From contig NW_003314294.1 in the NCBI RefSeq assembly GCF_000143415.4, forward strand, positions 300,616 through 364,615: a stretch of DNA of 64,000 nt. The letters run 5' to 3'. Positions 19,323 through 32,141 of the stretch are shown here, in pieces. The notes below the pieces were generated by a model. That model was not told where the DNA came from and searched no databases. It saw nothing but the letters and a program-made list of their open reading frames with translations. This DNA is from Selaginella moellendorffii (lineage: Eukaryota; Streptophyta; Lycopodiopsida; Selaginellales; Selaginellaceae). Both the position numbers and the translations under genes were made by a program. Each line of letters begins with the position of its first letter. Within the stretch, counting starts at the first letter, position 1.

Positions 19323-19497
19323 TGTGAGTGCTTGGAATATGGAAAGGGAATACAGAAATGTGCATATCAATTAGCCCAAAAACCCTAGCTTATATACAAG
19401 AGCGAGTGGTCCGGATTGAAACTAATCCGACGGCTACCAAAATCCCACTACGCTAATATTAGTATATGGCATTGTAGCTGTACACTTGGCCCTCACA
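19323..19497 (-). repeat. 3' LTR of the 175-bp-LTR gypsy
   Basis: 175 bp; in the element's direction it starts TGTGAGGGCC right after the purine tract and ends CACTCACA. Confidence 0.92.
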
Positions 19498-19559
19498 TCA
19501 TCCCCCCCTCTCAGGATAATGGAAGACCATCAGGGTTCTCTTGTAGACGGGCCGGGATC

Positions 19560-22500
19560 TGGAGGAACATCAGGAGGAGGCATTGGCGGATCTATAGATG
19601 GTATTAACTGCTCTTGATCCCTTTGTATGAAGCGTTTCAACCGCTGCACATGCACAATCTCTGGAGGATAGGCCTACTGGACGTCATGCCGAACCTCATA
19701 AACTTGTGGTCCAACTTGCCGCAACACCCGATACGGTCCTTTCCACTATGCAAGGAGCCCCTTAGATAAACCACGTACCGTAAGATGGGGAAAACGGACT
19801 AACACCAAATCATCCACTTTGTACTCCGCAGGTGGACGATGACGGGAGTTGTAGCGCTGTTGTTGTCCCACTTGTACGCAGCCTAAGTGTTCGGCAGACT
19901 CCGCTCGGACAAGTGGAAGAATGCTTGTCAAATATTGATCCCATGACCTAGCATCCGCAGCTCGTGGCAATCGCGAAGGTAAACTTATTTCCGTTGGTAA
20001 TATTGGATCATGACCAAATAGGAGTTTATATGGTGAAGCACCAACAGAACTCTACACCCTAGTGACATATGCATACCGAAGAGACAGCAAATAACCATCC
20101 CAATCCGAATGCTGAAAGTTCACATACTTCGCAATCATCCCCTTGAACGTCTGAACGAGCCGTTCCACCAGACCGTCTGATTGTGGATGATAAGCACTCG
20201 TGAAAGTGTGGCGAATCCCCAACCGAGACGTCAAAACATGAAATGCCTCAGCCATAAAAGTGGGACCATTATCCGAAAGAATCCGCTCTGGACAAGAATG
20301 CTGGAACACCACTCGATTGAGGAGGAAGTATCCAACAGCAGTTGCAGAGGCACTAGCAAGAGCACCAACTTCCACCTAACGAGTCAAATAGTCAGAAGTA
20401 ATAATAACATACTCATTGCTAGCAGTTGACCGTGGAAAAGGTCCCATAAGATCAAATGCCACCAATTCAAATGGACGGGAAACTGCAATTGACTCCAACC
20501 ATCCTTCCACAGTCCGAGGGAGAGTATTACGAGCTTGGCACCAAACGCAACTACACACATACCGGATAATATCACGTCGCATCTCCGGCCAATAGAAAGA
20601 CATGTGTAGCTTCTCAATTACACGACGATGTCCCATATGCCCACCTAGAATAGGAGAATCATGGTAGGCATGGAGAAACAGCGGAATAAAGATAGAAGGC
20701 ACCACCAGCCGTAAATGATCATCAGGATTTGTCCCCACAAAATAAAGAAGGCCACCTTCAAGACGATATTGAGAATGTAAATGCCGGAAAGGCAAGTCAT
20801 CAGCAAGTGATGCAGGATTCTCAAACCCATCTCGAAGCCTTCGAATCCATGGCTCAATCTTTTGAGCCTCACGAACCTCATCAAGCGAAGGTAGATCTTG
20901 CTCTGCACCTTGTGGACACTGAACATCAAGTATAGCAACTGCCGACGGCACAGAATCCTCGTTTAGAAAATCCACAGATGCTGGAACGATAGGCTCGTCA
21001 GAAATATGAGAAGAGAATGAAGAAGGAAGAGGAGCTCGAGAAAGGGCATCAGCATCAGCTATAGAACTCCCTAGGCAGTGAACAACATCAAAATCATATA
21101 TCTGAAGCTTCAAAGCCCACCGAGCAGTACGACCAACCAGGTTCTTTCGCTTTAATAACGAAGTAATAGCAGCATGGTCACCTTCAAGTATCATTTGAGA
21201 ACCATGTAGATATGCATGAAGTTTCTTGAAACCCCAAACTGCTGCTAAACACTCCTTCTCTGTCGTGGAGTAGTTCATCTCCGCTGGTTGTAATGTATGG
21301 CTTATATATGCAATGGGATGGCGCTGACTAGGCACACTCGAGCTCTCTTGCATTAACACACCTCCAAAACCAATGTCAGAAGCATCCACGCGCAAAATAA
21401 AAGGTCGAGTGTAGTCAGGATATGCCAAAATCGGAGGAGTTGTCAATAACTTTTTGAGATCCCCAAACGCCTGCTCACAATCCGGAGACCAGATGAAAGA
21501 TGATGTTGATGACTTCAGCAACGCTCGCAATGGTGTAGTGCAATTAGAAAGATGATCCACGAAACGCCCGAGATACTGCACCTTGCCCAAGAAGCGCTGC
21601 ACATCATTCACACACTTCGGAGTAGGGAACTTTAGAACAGCCACAAGTTTGTCAGGATCAACTTGTAAACCCTCACGAGAAATACGGTACCCAAGATAAG
21701 TTGTGTCCTTGGATCCAAACACGCACTTCGACCGCTTCAGCTTTAAACCAACGTCGCGTAGCCGATTCAACACTTTACAAACATCACGAACGTGCTCCTC
21801 CCACGTCCCCTCCAAGTGGATCAAGACATCATCAATGAAGTCAGCAGTCACCTCCGGCATATCACAAAGAACCTCGTCCATCATCCGTTGAAAAGTTGCT
21901 AGAGCATTGTTCAAACCAAATGGCATCACCAAGAACTCATACAAACCAAATGGTGTACAAAAAGCAGTCTTAGGAATATCTTCTTCGGCCATCGGTACTT
22001 GCTAGTACCCAGAAGCAAGATCTAGCTTGGTGAACCAACGACTTTGCCCCAGACGATCCAAGAGATCAGCAGTGTGAGGAAGAGGGTACACATCCGGGAT
22101 CGTTACGTCGTTTAACGGACGATAGTCGATGCAGAAACGAATACTCCCATCAGGCTTCGTCACAAGATGAGGTTCACATGCCCAAGGACTTCGCGACTTC
22201 CAAATAACACCCTTCTCCAACATCTCCTGAACATTTGCACGTAAAATCTTGATCTCCTTTGGTGACCGACGACGAACAGGAACCTTGATTGGACGAGCAT
22301 CCCCAGTTGGAATCGGATGACATGTAGCAATCTTGGCTCCAGACGATAGGTCAAAGTCAAAGAGATCAGAATACTCCTTCATGAGCCGGTCAACTGTTGC
22401 AACACAAAGATCATCGGAGGGATCGGAAAAGGGAAGAGCAGAACAAGATGGAAACACAGAAGGAAATAGTGGAAGAACAAAAGTAATGGAAGCAGAGGTA

Positions 22501-23922
22501 GAAGTAGAGGGACAAAGAGGTACGGATGTGAAAGGAATGGAGGAAACATAAGGAAGTATGAGACAAGGGGGAGAAGCTTCAAAGTCACACTTGGCATGAT
22601 TGCACTGCAACCAATCCATACCAAGAATGAGGTCAAAAGCTTGACTCGGCACCACCCGCAACAACTGCAACTCAAGCTCGAGATCACCCACACGCACAAC
22701 CAGGTCTACCTCATCCCGTGCACATGCATGTGTACGGCCGTTGCCATAAAGAATGAAAACTGGTTCCGCCGCACGACACAAGTGTAGACGACGTGTGGCA
22801 ACAGGTCGAGCAATAGAAGATAAACTCGAATCTGTATCAACCAACACGGAGAGAATAATAGGAGACCTCTTGTTATAAAGATGAGCTTGGAAAGTAAACA
22901 CTGGATGAACTGGTGCCGAGTGAACCCCTTGATGATACTCCCGAAAGAAAGATGGAGGGGTCACTAACTTATTCGCGCAAGGTCCCTCCATTACTCGCGC
23001 GACTCCTCGTTTCCCGGATTCATCTCGGTGTCCAAACCTTCCACTGCAGCAGCACCAACGGGACGTTGTTGACACCAAGGTCTCCACCCAAGAAATGGAG
23101 GTCGCCAATCCGGAAAGCACCGACAACGCCGATAAGTATGACCAACTTCATCACACGCCCAGCAACAAACATCACGGCCACGACCACGTCCTCGTCCTTG
23201 TCCATGGACTCGAGTAGTAGCAGCATCAACCTCCATGGGAACAGGACCATCACTCATAGAAGTGGAGTGGAAGGACGTGCAGCGAGAAGTGGAAGAGGCG
23301 ACGTCTCATAACGTTGTGCCAAGCGAAGAGCATCGTCAAGGGTGGCAGGAGCAAGTGCATGCACAAGGCCGACAAGATCTTGACGAAGTGCTGGCCACAA
23401 CATTCCTAGCTTGATCTGCTCCGACATATTAGGCTCCACACGAAGCAAAAGACTTCGGAAACGAACGCTAAATTGCATCATCGACTCAAATGGCCCTTGG
23501 CGAAGACGATGCAATTGTTAGAAGGCATCGTCACAATCATCGGCATGTCCGAAGGCGCGTTTGAAGACGTCCGGAAGAACACTCCAATCCTCACAAGTGG
23601 CCGCACTCAATCCATTGTACCACTGCAACGCCGTCCCTTGGAGACACGTGGGAAACTCACGTAAACGTCAAGCATCATCCCAAGAATGATATGTGGCAAT
23701 CACCGTGAAGTGATCGAACCAATGGTACACATCATCCCCGGGATTCCCACGAAAGAACTCCAGCCGAACGCGAGGATTGGCACCAAGAGCAAGAGGAGTT
23801 AGACCACGTGCTATGAATGCCGCCATCAATTGAGTTTGGTTGTTCAATTGCAAGCGCATAGCATCAAGCAATTGGACCAACTGCTGCTCGAGAGTCAAAG
23901 GAGGAGATTGCTGATCTGCCAT
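19560..23922 (-). pseudogene. gag-pol of the 175-bp-LTR gypsy, interrupted
   Basis: Starts at ATG 23920-23922. Gag is broken by TGA at 23668-23670 and TAA at 23518-23520 and changes frame before the CCHC knuckle CWACDEVGHTYRRC (about 23130-23170). Protease follows with DTDSS in place of DTGSS/DSGAS, so the catalytic loop Gly is lost. RT (WFTKLDLASGY to FIDDVLI; FIDD at 21828-21839) is cut by TAG at 22002-22004. RNase H and integrase follow, with a zinc domain, FDLMG, ILSDNGP and the LVERLVQ region carrying the last acid. Further TAG stops lie at 20376, 20052 and 19746. All four pol stops are TAG and fit Trp TGG or Gln CAG changed by one C-to-T or G-to-A step. The domains themselves align end to end, so decay is by point changes rather than deletion. 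Confidence 0.9.
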
Positions 23923-24155
23923 GGAGACGAATGAAAAAGAAAGAGCAAAAGAAGAGAAATGACAAAAAGCTAGAAGGAAATGGTAGATCTAGACAATACA
24001 AAAAGCTAGATCTAAACCAAAATCCTGAAAGGAAAGAACAAAAAGAAGGAAATGGAAAAAGTTAGATCTAGATAATGCAAAAGCTAGATCTAAACCAAAA
24101 TCCCAAATCCAAACACTCCTCAGGGACAATCAAAGGTGCCCCTCAACTCCACCAA

Positions 24156-24330
24156 TGTGAGTGCTTGGAATATGGAAAGAGAATACAGAAATGTGCATAT
24201 CAATTAGCCCAAAAACCCTAGCTTATATATAGGAGTGAGTTGTCCGGATTGAAACTAATCCGACGGCTACCAAAATTCCACTACACTAATATTAGTATAC
24301 GGCATTGTAGCCATACACTTGGCCCTCACA
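24156..24330 (-). repeat. 5' LTR of the 175-bp-LTR gypsy
   Basis: 175 bp, TATA-like CTATATATAAG in the element's direction. Adjacent on the inside is TTGGTGGAGTTGAGGGG, which starts as a tRNA-type PBS would; I cannot assign the tRNA. Confidence 0.9.
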
Positions 24331-26060
24331 GTGGGAGAAAAAATGGTTAATTTAATACAAATGCATATAATAGTGAATGGGGGTTATGTTTTAGCATGTT
24401 TAAGTGTTACTTATATATTAATTAATTTTAAAACCATTTCTAACTACTTTATGCTTGTTTATGATGAGCATTGCCTAGGTCGGGTCTTTCTTCTTTAGAT
24501 GTCTAAACTTAAATATAATTTCATTTTGCCTAATCTTTTTTCTTTTACTTTAGCTGGGATGATACACAAGATAAAACATTTACCTCTTCATCACTCCCCC
24601 ATGATAAAGTTTATCCTTAGGTAGTCAGATTCTCCAAATTTTGCTCCAAACTATTGAGCTTGGTCTTTATATTGACAAGCTTAACACTTCGGCATAAATT
24701 GTTGAGTTTCTGATGTATGATTTGATTTTCCTGATTGAGCATTAGGATGTGCTAGTCTTGGTGGTTGATATGCTTTGCATCAGTGGATGTGAACGTTAGG
24801 ATTGCACTCTTGAGTTCTCGGATTATATGGCATTAATGATTTTGTTTGCCCATGACTCCATCCACTTTCTTAGTGATTAGCTCAAGACTTGTGCTCGGTA
24901 TTTTATAATTTCCTCATCTTCTACCGATTGCATTAGCTCATCAATTGGCTACTTGCCTCCTCCTTTAATATGTTGAGTGAGCTCCTCCATGAAGCTTTGG
25001 ACTGCTGGCTCGCTTGGCTGATTTGCGATCTTGTGAGCGGAGGCGCAACTAGCCTTGATTTTGTAGTGTTACTACAGCATCTGCTGCTGCTGTGGCTGCC
25101 TCATCTCGCTATATAATATTTGTAAATGTGTTGCAAAAAGATGAAGACTCCCGTCTTCACTTGTCTTCCTTTGCCTACCTGTAAGATAGCATTCTTCATT
25201 TCAGCCACAAATCTATTGTAGGCAAAATGAACTATATTTATTTGCCATTTAGTCTTGATAACTTCCAATAGGTGAGCTATCTTGATGTTGGCATTTTGCA
25301 TAACTGTCCTCCCATTGATGATGGCATACAACACCTTAAGCCTAATATGATAGTTGGGTTTTAAATAAGTGAAGTTGCCTCCCCATCTGGATGTGTAGTT
25401 TGGGAGGACATATTGATTGGGTATATAATTCTTTTTGCTCATTGTGATTATTTTGCCCTTGTTGTTTAGGTGAAAAATCTAAGAAAACTAGGTGAGTCCA
25501 AAAGGATGAACTTGCTTGTAGAAGAGAAATGCATACTTCATTAGGTACCATTTCTACATGAGCTCAATCTCTTACTTGATCAATATTTCTCCTTTGAACA
25601 ATTTTGCATAGGCAAGTAACCCAAAAGCATTAAGCCAAAACTTATCATAGAGAGAAAGCACAAGCTCTCTAGACAGCTTTACTTGGCTATAGTCAAGTTC
25701 TTCGTGGATGAGATTTCCTCCACATGCTTGTCTTGCCTAAGCATTTTTGCTGTTTATGGAACAATTTTTGCCACTTGTAGGCAAAACACTTGGTGTTAGG
25801 CAATTGGGAGATGTAGTGTAGTGCCAATGAGGGTGCCCAAGAAAGATTTTGCATTAATAATACTTCAAGAGTGGAGTCAATGGCTTGTGGCAGTGGCATG
25901 AGGACAAGATAACTTTGCCTAATCGAGGGTGCACTTGATTCAGTAGGCGGTGGCGATAGCATTTGCTTTTGCGTAGCTCTAAGTGGCATTTGAGCTGCCA
26001 TATATTGCTTCAGAGCTAAGTTTGGAGTGTTGGCACATTTTAGTGGAGGTGTAAGCATAG
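24331..26060 (-). pseudogene. 3' part of an older gypsy with unassigned ORF remnants
   Basis: Read leftwards, a frame at 25693-26058 (KWQKLFHKQQK near its end), then one at 25101-25442, then a segment near 24880-25020 reading SFMEELTQHIKGGGK and RKWMESWANKI, and finally a purine tract CATGGGGGAGTGA near 24590-24603, which looks like a PPT before an LTR. The coding remains lie downstream of integrase remains at 26744-28080, a place where most gypsy elements have nothing. I do not recognise the protein; it has coiled-coil-like stretches. It may be an extra 3' ORF or the gag of a second nested element. Confidence 0.4.
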
Positions 26061-26743
26061 AGTGAGTGAAAGGGAAAGAATGAGAGAGAAAAAATAACTC
26101 TTTAGATACCTCTAAATTATCTAGGTTGCCTTGTTTAGTGCATTAACCTTAAGCTTTGTCCTCTTGCCTTTGTTTACTTTTGTATGCAAATGTATTGTGG
26201 AATTTTTTTTCCTTGTTGGCCTAATAATCTTTTCTCATTAATTCTTATAGTTTGCTGGCAAAGTTTATAGAATGAGGCAAAAAAAATGTAAACATTACTC
26301 TTAGAGTATTCACCCCTTATTTTCTTTTCCTCTAAGTCTTGCATTGCCTAAAGAAAATTTCTATAGGCCATATTAACAAGATTTTGAGGGAAGGTTTGCT
26401 CAAGAAAAAGAAATATTTGTCTAATGTATCTTTTGATTTCTTTTCTTAAAACTTCCCTATCAAAGAAAGTACTTAGATATATAGAGGTTTCTCTAGCATA
26501 AAGATGAATCTTTCCTAGGAGATATGTATTATTTTTCTATTCTAGATGAACAGATTCCTGTCTGAACTTATCAGGAAAGACTACTCCTTTTATTCAATTC
26601 CACTAATTTAATTCTATAAGGAGATAGAAAAACTTATTCCCTCAAAATAAGATTTTGAGTGATCTTAATATCCCTTTCATCCAGTTTGAAAGCCAGTTTT
26701 ACAAGATCCCATAATTGAAGAACCAATTTGCTTTTTTATGGTT

Positions 26744-28080
26744 CTACACAGTTTGATGTAACTTTGTTTTTCTAGACCAGTTGGCCACTTTATCTATGCA
26801 CTTAAGTAGTTCATCACAATGAATCCCTATAAGGGCTTCATCCACAAGTTTATTCATAGTTTTGTACTTTAAGATATAAACAATATTTATGCTTATATCT
26901 TTATAGTACTTCTTTAAACGATTTAAATTTACTATTACAGTACCATCCCTATTTAAGGTATGCACTTCAGCCATTCCTAGAGCTAATATCTTACACAAAA
27001 TATATGGACTATTCCATTTTCTCTCAAATTTATTTCCAAGAGTATCTATTTTGCCTTGATACCAAAGGACCTTATCTTTTAGCTTAAGTTTACAAGAGAT
27101 TTTCAATTGTGTATGATGCCTAATCTTTTTGGCTTTTTGAATTGCATGCAAAGTTTAGATTGCTCTAAGCTTAAGCTCATTTAAGTTTGCTATTTTATCA
27201 AGTTTTTGCTTAATAGCTTATTTTTCATCTAAGCCATTTTTAATTGTAATACGCAAAGAGAGAATTATAAGTTTTATAGGCGTTAAAGCTTTCTAGCTAT
27301 AGGTAAGATGAAATGGTGTTATTCTTATAGATATTTTATATGTAGTCTTATAAAGCACAAAGCTTCTAAAATTTTCTCATCTTAGTCTTTTTTTATTATC
27401 TTTTACAATCTTTTTAAAGATATGTTTAAGTATTTTGTTAATAGATTCAACCTGACCATTTCCTTATAGGTAATATGGTATAGACTTTTTGTGCTTAAGG
27501 ATAAATTCTTATATAAGAATTTCTATTGTTTCATTGATGAAATAGGTGTATTTATCTATGACGATCTCTTTAGACAAACCAAATTTTATAATGATATTTT
27601 CATAAAGGAATTTGGTAGTGTTTAGCAGCTGAAGCTTATTTCATAGACATAACTTTTGCCTATTTAATCACATAATTAGTAAAAATTAAAATATATTTAT
27701 TCCTCTTACTGTTTGTTATTAAAAGACCCACAAAATCCAATCCCCATTTATAAAATGCTTTATGTGGATAGGTAAGGTTTAGTTCATGGATTTACTTTTT
27801 AGGTGATAGTTTATGCCTTTAGAAATATCACAATTTTTGTAGAAAATTATTATATCTTTTCAAAGCATAGGCCACTACAGCTCTATTTGTAAGACTCCTA
27901 GCAATGATTTCATTTAAAAAATGGTTTTTTGATGGGCCTGAATAAGTTTCCTTTAGGATTTCATTTATTTCTTTTTGCCTATTAACACATCTCTTTAGTG
28001 TTCCATCGATACTTAATATATGTAGGTGCTTCCCCATGGTAGAGTAAGGTTATATCCTCAAGACAAGCAACTTATTTTTC
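26744..28080 (-). pseudogene. Decayed gypsy integrase
   Basis: At 27828-28037 a frame reads REINEILKETYSG...NHF-like sequence, the integrase zinc-domain region (its tail KRYNNFLQKL is diverged). Between there and 27150 the core is full of stops. At 26744-27151 comes the C-terminal part: DKVLWYQGKIDTLGNKFERK followed by WNSPYILCKIL and LNRLKKYY, the usual plant gypsy integrase tail. Distinct from the other families in the window. The region is rich in A and T. Confidence 0.6.
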
Positions 28081-28239
28081 CTTGGTGAATTATAGTGAGG
28101 TGTAACAATACCTGTAAAAAGATATATTTATATATTTCAACCAAATGGTACAGAGATTGTAAATAAGCATCTAAAAGTTTGTCTACTTTAGTATTAAATG
28201 ATTCTTCTGTAGTGATGTGGATTAGGCAATTGGCCAGTT

Positions 28240-29190
28240 TATATAATTAGCCACTACATATGCATTTTAGAAGAGTTTATGTGTTACTGTAGTAGTGCTA
28301 ATAGAATGTTGTTTACGCTAAACTTCCACCTAGAAAATAGAGGATGCCAATCTAGAAAATGCTAATAATATTAATATTTATGGCTAATTTCATTATATAT
28401 TTAGCAATGAACATCACGGCCATGGCCACAACCACATTTTTACACTTGTCCTTGAAAATGGGCAAAAGTAATGTCAACTTCCATTGGAATAAAATCATCT
28501 CCCATATGAAGAGAAGATGACATATGTGCAGTGATAAGTAGAAGAGGTGATATCTCATAATATTATGTCAATTAAAGAGTATTGTCAAAGGTAGTTGAGG
28601 CAAGTGTATGCACAAATCTCATGAAATCTTGACAAAGTGCTAACCATAATATTCCCAACTTAATCCATTCTGACATATTTAGTTCCACACAAAGTTAAAG
28701 GCTTTGAAAGCAAATACTAAATTGCATAATTGACTCAAATAGCCTTAGCTAGAGAAGATACAATTCCTAGAAAGTATTATCAAAATCATTAACATGTCCA
28801 AAATGTGTACTTGAAGACGTCTAGAAAAAAGTTATAATCTGCATTAGTGGTTACTTACAAACTATTGTACCACTGCAATGTTGTCCATTAAAGATATATG
28901 GGAAACTCACATAAACACTTTACATCATCCCAAAAATAATAAATAGCAATCATTGTAAAATGATCAAACTAATAACATATATCATACCAAGGATTCTCAG
29001 GGAAGAACTCTAGTTTAATATGAGGATTAGTAACAAAAGTAGGAGGAGCAATATAATAAATATTCCCATCAACTATGTCTGATTGTTTAATAGAAATCAT
29101 GTCATATTAAGCATTTGCTACTTTATAGTCAAAAAATGAGGAGATTATTACTTTGGTAAGATAATTAAAGTTGCCTACTAACTCCACCAA
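28240..29190 (-). pseudogene. Decayed gag of the 175-bp-LTR gypsy family
   Basis: Aligns along its length with 22990-23800 of the element at 19323-24330 (knuckle region near 28400, gag core to about 29050, leader to 29190) but differs mainly by C-to-T and G-to-A changes. No open frame of use. It leads straight into the LTR remnant starting at 29191. Confidence 0.75.
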
Positions 29191-29202
29191 TATGAGTGTA
29201 TG

Positions 29203-29575
29203 GAATATATATATATTTACATATATATATATATATATGTGTGTGTAGATATGTGTATATATGTGTATATATGTGTATATATATATGTATATATGTGTAT
29301 ATATGTGTATATATATGTATGTATATATATATATGTATATATGTATATGTGTATATGTATATATATGTGTATATGTATATATGTATATATGTATGTATAT
29401 ATGTGTATATGTATATATATATGTGTATGTGTATATGTGTGTATATGTAGATATGTATGTATATGTATATGTGTATAAGTGTATATATGAATATGTGTAT
29501 ATGTGTATATGTGGATGAATATATGGATATAAATATGTATAAAAGTATGAAGGTAAAATATATATATATATGGAT
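29203..29575 (+). repeat. (TATATG)n/(TATG)n-like microsatellite
   Basis: Low-complexity TA, TATG and TGTG repeats. The long Tyr/Ile/Val/Met reading frames across it are artefacts of the repeat. Confidence 0.95.
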
Positions 29576-29615
29576 CCCTATTTATTCCTATTTTTCCCTA
29601 TTTTTCCCTTTTTTC

Positions 29616-29914
29616 NNNNNNNNNNNNNNNNNNNNNNNNNNNNNNNNNNNNNNNNNNNNNNNNNNNNNNNNNNNNNNNNNNNNNNNNNNNNNNNNNNNNN
29701 NNNNNNNNNNNNNNNNNNNNNNNNNNNNNNNNNNNNNNNNNNNNNNNNNNNNNNNNNNNNNNNNNNNNNNNNNNNNNNNNNNNNNNNNNNNNNNNNNNNN
29801 NNNNNNNNNNNNNNNNNNNNNNNNNNNNNNNNNNNNNNNNNNNNNNNNNNNNNNNNNNNNNNNNNNNNNNNNNNNNNNNNNNNNNNNNNNNNNNNNNNNN
29901 NNNNNNNNNNNNNN
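29616..29914. other. Assembly gap of 299 N
   Basis: Run of N in the middle of the microsatellite; probably a place where the assembly could not cross the repeat. Confidence 0.98.
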
Positions 29915-30054
<140 letters not shown>

Positions 30055-30170
30055 TAACCCAAAAACCCTAACTTATATAAGAGTGAGTGATCCTGATTAA
30101 AGTGAATCAAACAGCTATCAAAGTCCCACTATACAGATATTGTATTCTAGCTGTATATCTGGATCTCATA

Positions 30171-30921
30171 AGCCTGACTTTGCTACAGAACTTTCAAGTG
30201 TATTTTATTATATTTTCAAATTAATTTATTCATTTAGATTAATATTGAATTTATATGTTTATAATTTATAAACATTCCTAATTACTTCCAAGTATGTTCC
30301 ATTTATTTTAAAATCTAATGGTTGACAAATAATAAGATTAATCTTGTATTTAAAATTTACAGTAAAATTATTAAACAGTAAGCACTATTGTTAAGCAAAC
30401 CAAGCATTACTGCATCAGTAAACTATTTAATAAACAGAATATTTCAAAACAAGTTCTAAAATAACATACTGCAAATAAACTTTTGAACTACTTATTGAAG
30501 ACTCTTGTAATATATTTGTGATTTTCTTCTCAAATACATATCACACCCCCCTAAAATATTTTCTTCAAATTCCATTTAGAAAACTTTCTCATACTTTAAA
30601 TTTTTTTAGGTTTTTATATGCGTAAGTAATATATAGTGATAAAAAGATACTTGTAATCAAATACTTTGTTTTGCCTGTAGGTTTGAAATACTTGTATCCA
30701 CTCCATCACATAGTACCTCACTCTCAATCATGACTGTTTGCTGCTGCAAGCCTGCAGCTCTCCCTAGATCGTGATGCTGTGGCTATACCTAGCTCTGGAT
30801 CTACTGCATCACAATTTACCAATCATAGTCAAAAGAGCAAATTTCGCTAGTTGCTAATGTATCGTGATGGCAGTGTATAATTGATATATTAATATAAAGT
30901 TTGGATTATAAAGTGGTTATT
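30171..30921. other. AT-rich intergenic stretch
   Basis: No gene. Shares short AT-rich motifs (TTATAAACA, AGATTAATCTT, TAAGCAAACC) with 40190-40460, so both may contain the same decayed repeat. The last part is just downstream of the cysteine protease gene on the minus strand. Confidence 0.45.
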
Positions 30922-32141
30922 TTACGAAGTAGTGGGGTATGATGACTGTCCGTTCATCCCACACATCCCTTCTCCATCCTTTTTCTTGATTTTCATGAAT
31001 CCATCCTCCCCCCAGGAAGTTCCCCACGAGTTTTTGATGATCCAGTAGGGCATCCCACCTTCGGTTCCATATCCAATGACCAAGACCGCATGATCCCGCG
31101 AATTGCCGCACTGACCAGAAAGAATTCCCTGGAAAACGATGCAATTAAGTTAGAAATAAATAGAAATAATATTTGAGATTTTCTTACACTTCTGTAATTC
31201 TGGAAGTTTTGGTCGCTGCCGCAGATGCCAACGGTCACGGGAGTTTTGGAGACTGCTTTCATCAGGGCGTCAGCACTGTCCTTTGTGACGTCTTTATAAC
31301 CAGTGATCTCCACCACCTTATTCTTTAAAGAACAAAAAACAGATATAATATGAAATAATTAGTGAAGTATACCAACCTTGTTCGCATTGCAACTGCCTGC
31401 AAATCCTGTATATGGATAGGCCTCCTCCGTGGTGACACCACCGTTTTCCACCACGAACTTAAACGCATCCTCCGGAAACCCACCTGGCATCCTTGGTCTA
31501 CCGTGTCACAGTCTATCAATTGCTGCTCGGACAGAGAAACGAGCTCCTTCGTCGCCAGAAAGTGTGCACTCTCGATCGATGCAATTGCCGAGAAAGCCCA
31601 GCAGCTCCCTGTGGATCACGCGAATCACCCACACCCACAAAGGCCAAATAGAAGAGAGATTAGAAAAAAAAAAAAAACGACGAGTTCTTATCATACCGCA
31701 CTGGCCCTGATCTTTAATCGGTGTCACAGCTCCCTCCTGCCTCCAATCCAAGCTCGTCGGGAGGCTCGACACGTCCACGTCCACGTCCTTGGCCGGGCGG
31801 CGATCCTGGTAGCGCGGGGGCTTGAATTTGCCGACCTAATTGGCTCGGAACTCGGCATTTGTGAGATCCGAGAACTTGTTGAGGCCGAGCGTGAAGGTGG
31901 TGTTGGGCAGCGCGTTGTGCTTCTCAATGTACGCCAAAGTGTCGGAGAAGATCATCAGCCTGCGAGCCTTCTCCCAGTCGCTGCTGTAACTCTTGCCGTG
32001 CTTGGCAGCCCAATCCTCGAACATGTTCTTGATCTCTAGAGCGCGATCGCCTTCCAGAGCCGCTGGCCGCGCAATCGCAAACGGTGCTGCCCCTACCACC
32101 ACCAGCAAGATCAAGATCAAAGCTATCATGTTGCTCGCCAT
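30922..32141 (-). pseudogene. Papain-family (C1A) cysteine protease, four exons, two lesions
   Basis: Exons 32141-31697, 31608-31377, 31322-31188 and 31128-30922, with GT/AG borders that keep the frame (for example TGC G | GG AGC). The product has a signal peptide (MASNMIALILILLVVVGAAP), an I29 propeptide (FEDWAAKHGKSY, LGLNKFSDLTNAEF), then mature enzyme with catalytic Cys in GQCGSCWAFS, His in [11 protein letters not shown] and Asn in [11 protein letters not shown]. Such enzymes work in the vacuole or lytic compartments. Two lesions: an in-frame TAG at 31836-31838 at the propeptide/mature junction, and a missing G near 31479-31484 in the conserved QGGF region. Everything else is conserved, so it is a recent pseudogene or has sequencing errors. 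A fragment of exon 1 is copied at 60990-61062. Confidence 0.88.

Larger units (their letters stand above)
19323..24330 (-). mobile_element. Gypsy element with 175-bp LTRs, coding region broken
   Basis: LTRs at 19323-19497 and 24156-24330, both 175 bp, TGTGAG...CTCACA. They differ at about 10 positions (about 6 percent), nearly all transitions. Flanks share GTGG (19319-19322 and 24331-24334). Read on the minus strand: 5' LTR (right), a PBS beginning TGGTGGAG just inside 24155, gag, protease, RT, RNase H, integrase, a polypurine tract GAGAGGGGGGGATGA, and the 3' LTR. No chromodomain is apparent. Decayed relatives of the same family occur at 28240-30170, 34840-37290, 44296-48655 and 61740-62947, so it was once prolific here. 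Confidence 0.92.
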
